Source: CAADGU01 sp964467705
GTDB lineage: Bacteria; Chloroflexota; Anaerolineae; Promineifilales; Promineifilaceae
Assembly: GCA_964467705.1 (NCBI GenBank)
Contig: CAYXUZ010000228.1
Coordinates: 1-8,806, forward strand
Length of the DNA: 8,806 nt
Direction: 5' to 3'
A program made the position numbers and the translations under genes. Position 1 is the first letter of the stretch. Each line of letters begins with the position of its first letter. Below are positions 6,320-8,806 of the stretch, in pieces. The notes beneath the pieces were generated by a model. The model made no database searches. It was not told the DNA's origin and saw only the letters and a program-made list of their open reading frames with translations.

Positions 6320-6730
6320 TCAACCACTCAACATTGCCAGAAAAATAAAATAAAACAGGTAGGCAACAGGAGCCAGGCAAACTGTTACCAAGATCAACAA
6401 GAGCAAAATTCGGCCGTTTTTGTTCTGTACTACCCCAAACAGACCGCCGCATAGAATAAACGGTAGGCTGCCAGCAATAATTGAGTTAATACCAATAATG
6501 GATGAGTTAATACCAATCATGGAGCCAATTTTTGAACCCATCATCTGAATACTCATTAGTAGCCAGAAGAATAAGTCAAATGAGTCCAGGTCCAATTCAG
6601 AACCGATGAACAGTAATATGAACAAGCTGAGATTCAGTAGAACATATACCAGGCCACCAAAAATGGCCCCCATCAACCAGTTTGGTATTTGATTGATTTT
6701 TGCATCAATGATTTGTAAAGCTGTTTGCAT
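6320..6730 (-). CDS. Small membrane protein of unknown family
   Basis: I do not recognise this 136-residue protein. It has about four hydrophobic segments: MGAIFGGLVYVLLNLSLFIL, a region around FFWLLMSIQMM, IIAGSLPFILCGGLFGVV, and a C-terminal pair of helices in LLLLILVTVCLAPVAYLFYF. A seven-residue duplication, SMIGINS then SIIGINS, sits between segments 2 and 3. The ATG at 6730-6728 is preceded by GAGG at 6 nt (6737-6740, complement), so it is preferred over an in-frame ATG at 6754 that lacks a ribosome site. The gene is visibly more AT-rich than its neighbours, which may indicate a separate origin or simply its isoleucine/leucine content. It is first in the operon with the paralogous membrane proteins and the PspA-like gene, so a shared envelope role is possible but unproven. 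Confidence 0.72.
   Translation of the reverse strand: MQTALQIIDAKINQIPNWLMGAIFGGLVYVLLNLSLFILLFIGSELDLDSFDLFFWLLMSIQMMGSKIGSMIGINSSIIGINSIIAGSLPFILCGGLFGVVQNKNGRILLLLILVTVCLAPVAYLFYFIFLAMLSG
6482..6523. repeat. 21-bp in-frame tandem duplication
   Basis: Two 21-bp units (6482-6502 and 6503-6523) lie head to tail and differ at one base (TGAGTTAATACCAATAATGG versus TGAGTTAATACCAATCATGG, each followed by A). The unit is a multiple of three, so it duplicates seven residues of the small membrane protein without shifting the frame. It looks like a recent slippage or duplication event. Confidence 0.85.
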
Positions 6731-6836
6731 AAAGCACCTCTCTTGTTGGCTCAAACGGCCGTTCCTGCGTTATCATTGTGCCCACCATAGAGCATCCGGC
6801 GCTTAAGCTAAACAGGGTGACACTTAAATTCGCTCG
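6731..6836. other. Upstream region of the membrane/PspA operon, cut by the gap
   Basis: This stretch must carry the promoter of the minus-strand operon if the gap does not. A weak candidate on the minus strand is TTTAGC then, 17 bp later, TATGGT (about 6788-6816), but neither box is convincing. The ribosome site lies at 6737-6740 and one ACGGCCGT copy at 6755-6762, the only intergenic copy. GGGTGACAC near 6815-6823 resembles the GTGACAG units of the repeat at 7098-7186. Confidence 0.4.
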
Positions 6837-6846
6837 NNNNNNNNNN
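6837..6846. other. Assembly gap (10 Ns)
   Basis: Ten undetermined bases join two contigs. A run of exactly ten Ns is usually a placeholder, so the true distance is unknown. The 5' end of the NACHT gene is lost here, and adjacency across the gap is not established. Confidence 0.99.
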
Positions 6847-8806
6847 GGGGCTTGACCCAATCCCGATTGGGTGAACTGATCGGGCAGGAAATAGGGGACG
6901 CCGGGTATTCCGGGGCGGCCGTGTCTGACTGGGAACGTGACAAAAGCAAAATCCACGCCGATGACCGGCTGGTGCTGGTGGCCCTGCTGGCGGTGCTGCA
7001 TCAACGTGGCGGCCTGCCCACGCCGGCTGAAGCCAACACATTCCTGGCTGCTGGTAACTATCGTGCCCTGGATGAAGCCGAACTGGCGCAGGTATTTGGT
7101 GACAAGGTGACAGGGTGGCCAGGTGACAAGGTGACAGAAAGCTCTTCTGTCACCCTGTCACCCCCTCACCCTGTCACCTTGTCATCGGTGTCACCGGAGC
7201 GTCGCAAACAACTGGTTTTGCTGGACAAAGTGGAGAATTTCTGGGTCAATGGCGTATTGGAAAAGGCAGTTGGGGAGGCAGTGCTGCTGGATGTGGCCTG
7301 GGAACGGTGTGACACGGCCGTAGCCCACCCCTGGCAAAACATCGTGGAACTGGCCCAACCCACCGCCGCCGACATCCCCGGCCTCTTTTTGGCTGCTGAC
7401 CGCGCCCTGCTCATTTTGGGTACACCCGGCAGCGGCAAAACCATCACCCTGATCACCCTGGCCCGCGCCCTGATCAACCATGCCCGCGCCGATGCCACAC
7501 AGCCCATTCCCGTCATCCTGAACCTGGCCTCCTGGGCCGAAAATCGGCCAACCCTGGCCGAGTGGGTGGTAGAAGAATTGACGGCCAAGTATCAGATACC
7601 CCACAGCCTGGGGCGTGATTGGGTGGAGGAGGATGCACTTATTTTGCTGTTGGACGGTCTGGATGAGGTTAATCCCCACCATCAGATCGCCTGCATTCAG
7701 GCCATTAACCAGTTTCGGGAAACGAATGGGCTGGCGAGCATTGTGGTGTGCAGCCGTCTAGATGATTACCAAGCCGCCCATACACCTATCAAATTGAGCG
7801 GCGCGATCCGGTTGCAGCATTTATCGCCAGCACAGATTGATGCTTACCTGACGGCCGTACACATCCCCCTGGAACGCGCCCGCCACGCCATTGCCCGCGA
7901 CCCCATCCTGAGCGAGATGGTGCAATCCCCGCTCATGCTGCGTGTGCTTAGCGATTCCTATCGGCCGGAAACGGCCGTGAACCTGGCCCCCGCCACCGAT
8001 AGTGAAAGCCGCCGTCGCCAGGTTTTCGAGACTTATGTCAACCAGTCATTGGCCCGGCGTGGCCCACTCGCCCATGCATCCGCGCAGACCCAAAGCTGGC
8101 TGGCCTGGCTGGCCCGCCAGATGAGCCAGCATAATCAGGCTGTTTTTCTGCTGGAACAACTACAACCAAGCTGGCTGCCCACTGTGCGGCAGCAGCAAGC
8201 CTTTATCCTTACCTCGCGGCTGTTAGATGGCTTCTCGTTGGGCATTGTTATCACCATGTTCTGGCGGCTGGTCAGTCTGTCATTACCTGACTTTGATTCG
8301 ATCTGGTCTACGGCCGTGACCACCGCTTTCCCCATTGCCCCAGCCACTCTTAACCTGTTGTTGTTTGTGCTTATTTTTCTGGGTTTGGGGCTGTTGGTTG
8401 GCCTGGTGGACATCGCCTTTTATGATCGCCGCGCCCGGATGGGCGAAGCCTATGTACTGCGGCAACGAGATGAATGGCAGCAAACGGCCGTTGTTGTTCT
8501 CATCGTCACGCTGACATCATTTGCCTTTGTCGGGTTATATCGCTCTCCTCTCATTGGTCTGGCTTCCAGCCTGTTTACCGGCGTCGCTTTTGCCCTCACC
8601 TCTTATTTCATTCATGGCTCCAGCTATCGCAGCGATATTCGCACCATCGAAGTGCTGAGTTGGTCATGGCGGGGCGCGGTGGCCGGTTTGTCCATTGGAC
8701 TGTTGGCCGGAGCCATTTTTGAGATGGTCGAGTACCAGACGGTGGGGCAAACGCCCATCTTTCGCACAGTTTTCAGCATTACCTTGCTGGCCGTGTTATT
8801 AGGCGG
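6847..8806 (+). CDS. HTH-NACHT-transmembrane protein, open at both ends
   Basis: Probable NLR-like signalling NTPase. Numbering from L1 at 6852, about 651 residues are visible. Residues 1-75 resemble an XRE helix-turn-helix (LTQSRLGELIGQ, then VSDWERDKSKI, then a GGLPTPAEANTFL extension); its first helix and the start codon fall in the gap. The linker at 83-112 is made by a repeat (7098-7186). The NACHT NTPase follows, with Walker A GTPGSGKT at 190-197 (K196), Walker B LLLDGLDEV at 265-273 (D268, D271, E272) and a sensor-like VVCSRLDDY near 298-306. After a helical region, about five or six membrane helices start near 455 (FSLGIVITMFWRLV, LNLLLFVLIFLGLGLLVGLV, VVVLIVTLTSFAFVGL, LFTGVAFALTSYF, AVAGLSIGLLAGAIF) and run to the window edge. 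Such proteins are implicated in bacterial defence and signalling, but the role here is inferred. The C-terminal sensor part is not visible. Confidence 0.88.
7098..7186. repeat. In-frame GTGACA inverted repeat inside the NACHT gene linker
   Basis: GGTGACAAGGTGACAG occurs twice (7098-7113, 7122-7137). Its complement occurs twice as well, each with one change: CTGTCACCCTGTCACC (7147-7162) and CTGTCACCTTGTCATC (7171-7186). Copies 2 and 3 fold on a 5-nt loop, and copies 1 and 4 enclose them, giving a nested hairpin. Repeats of this style normally lie between genes. Here the reading frame passes straight through, adding a low-complexity linker rich in Val, Thr, Ser and Pro between the helix-turn-helix and the NTPase. 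Confidence 0.85.

Larger units (their letters stand above)
730..8491. repeat. Dispersed HIP1-like palindrome ACGGCCGT, 18 copies
   Basis: Exact copies start at 730, 1064, 1275, 1934, 3180, 3953, 4299, 4338, 4752, 4851, 5375, 6244, 6755, 7314, 7851, 7971, 8310 and 8484. At even base composition about 0.13 copies would be expected in this length. At least 13 further CGGCCG cores carry one or two changed outer bases (for example 1128, 1978, 4419, 6410, 6915). Seventeen exact copies lie inside genes. Eleven are read as Thr-Ala-Val, four as x-Gly-Arg and two as Arg-Pro. The copies occur on both sides of the assembly gap, which supports a common genome of origin. Confidence 0.9.

Noticed and set aside
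6705..7004. Minus-strand open frame spanning the N run
   Set aside because: It crosses the assembly gap and contains undetermined residues; both flanks are explained by other genes.
7098..7186. CRISPR-like array
   Set aside because: Only four short units, half of them inverted, with no regular spacers; it is a hairpin repeat inside a coding frame.
7191..7682. Open frame of 163 codons on the minus strand
   Set aside because: Antisense to the NACHT Walker A and Walker B region, which is unambiguous on the plus strand; no ribosome site or recognisable domain.

Overview
The window looks like a bacterial chromosome fragment from a fairly GC-rich organism. I favour Chloroflexota (Anaerolineae/Caldilineae-like). 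The reasons are the abundant heptad-type and TGTCATTCCGA-type intergenic repeats, an HTH-NACHT-membrane protein of a style common in that phylum, and a very frequent palindromic octamer, ACGGCCGT. This placement is an inference from style, not from a marker gene. A run of 10 Ns (6837-6846) joins two contigs, so the genes on its two sides may not be true neighbours.

Positions 1-2464 (minus strand) hold the glyoxylate bypass as an aceB-aceA operon. Malate synthase A (878-2464) comes first, followed 69 nt later by isocitrate lyase (808 down to the window edge, C-terminus missing). Positions 2465-2702 are a divergent control region. It contains an 89-bp palindromic repeat in the probable aceB leader and two 18-bp operator-like palindromes with the pattern TTRGCGAA-NN-TTCGCTAA, each lying inside a candidate promoter. 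At 2709-4214 (plus strand) is a 501-residue XRE regulator of the short-chain fatty-acyl-responsive (RamB/PrpR-like, ScfR) class. The simplest reading is a self-contained acetate/fatty-acid switch: the regulator controls its own promoter and the divergent aceBA promoter through matching operators.

The regulator converges with a four-gene minus-strand operon (6730 down to 4253), and a heptad repeat between them contributes to both stop codons. In transcription order the operon encodes an unrecognised small membrane protein, two paralogous six-helix membrane proteins that resemble kinase-less sensor domains, and a PspA/IM30-family coiled-coil protein. A near-perfect 34-bp palindrome lies just before the PspA-like gene. 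Together they suggest a membrane-stress module, but no function is proven for the membrane partners.

Right of the gap (6847-8806, plus strand) is one long reading frame open at both ends. It has an XRE-like helix-turn-helix, a linker carrying an in-frame inverted repeat, a NACHT NTPase (Walker A GTPGSGKT, Walker B LLLDGLDEV) and several membrane helices. It may be an NLR-like signalling or defence protein; this is inference.

Throughout the window, on both sides of the gap, ACGGCCGT occurs 18 times, 17 of them inside genes and 11 of those read in frame as Thr-Ala-Val. This is a HIP1-like highly iterated palindrome. I saw no tRNA, rRNA, CRISPR array or insertion sequence.
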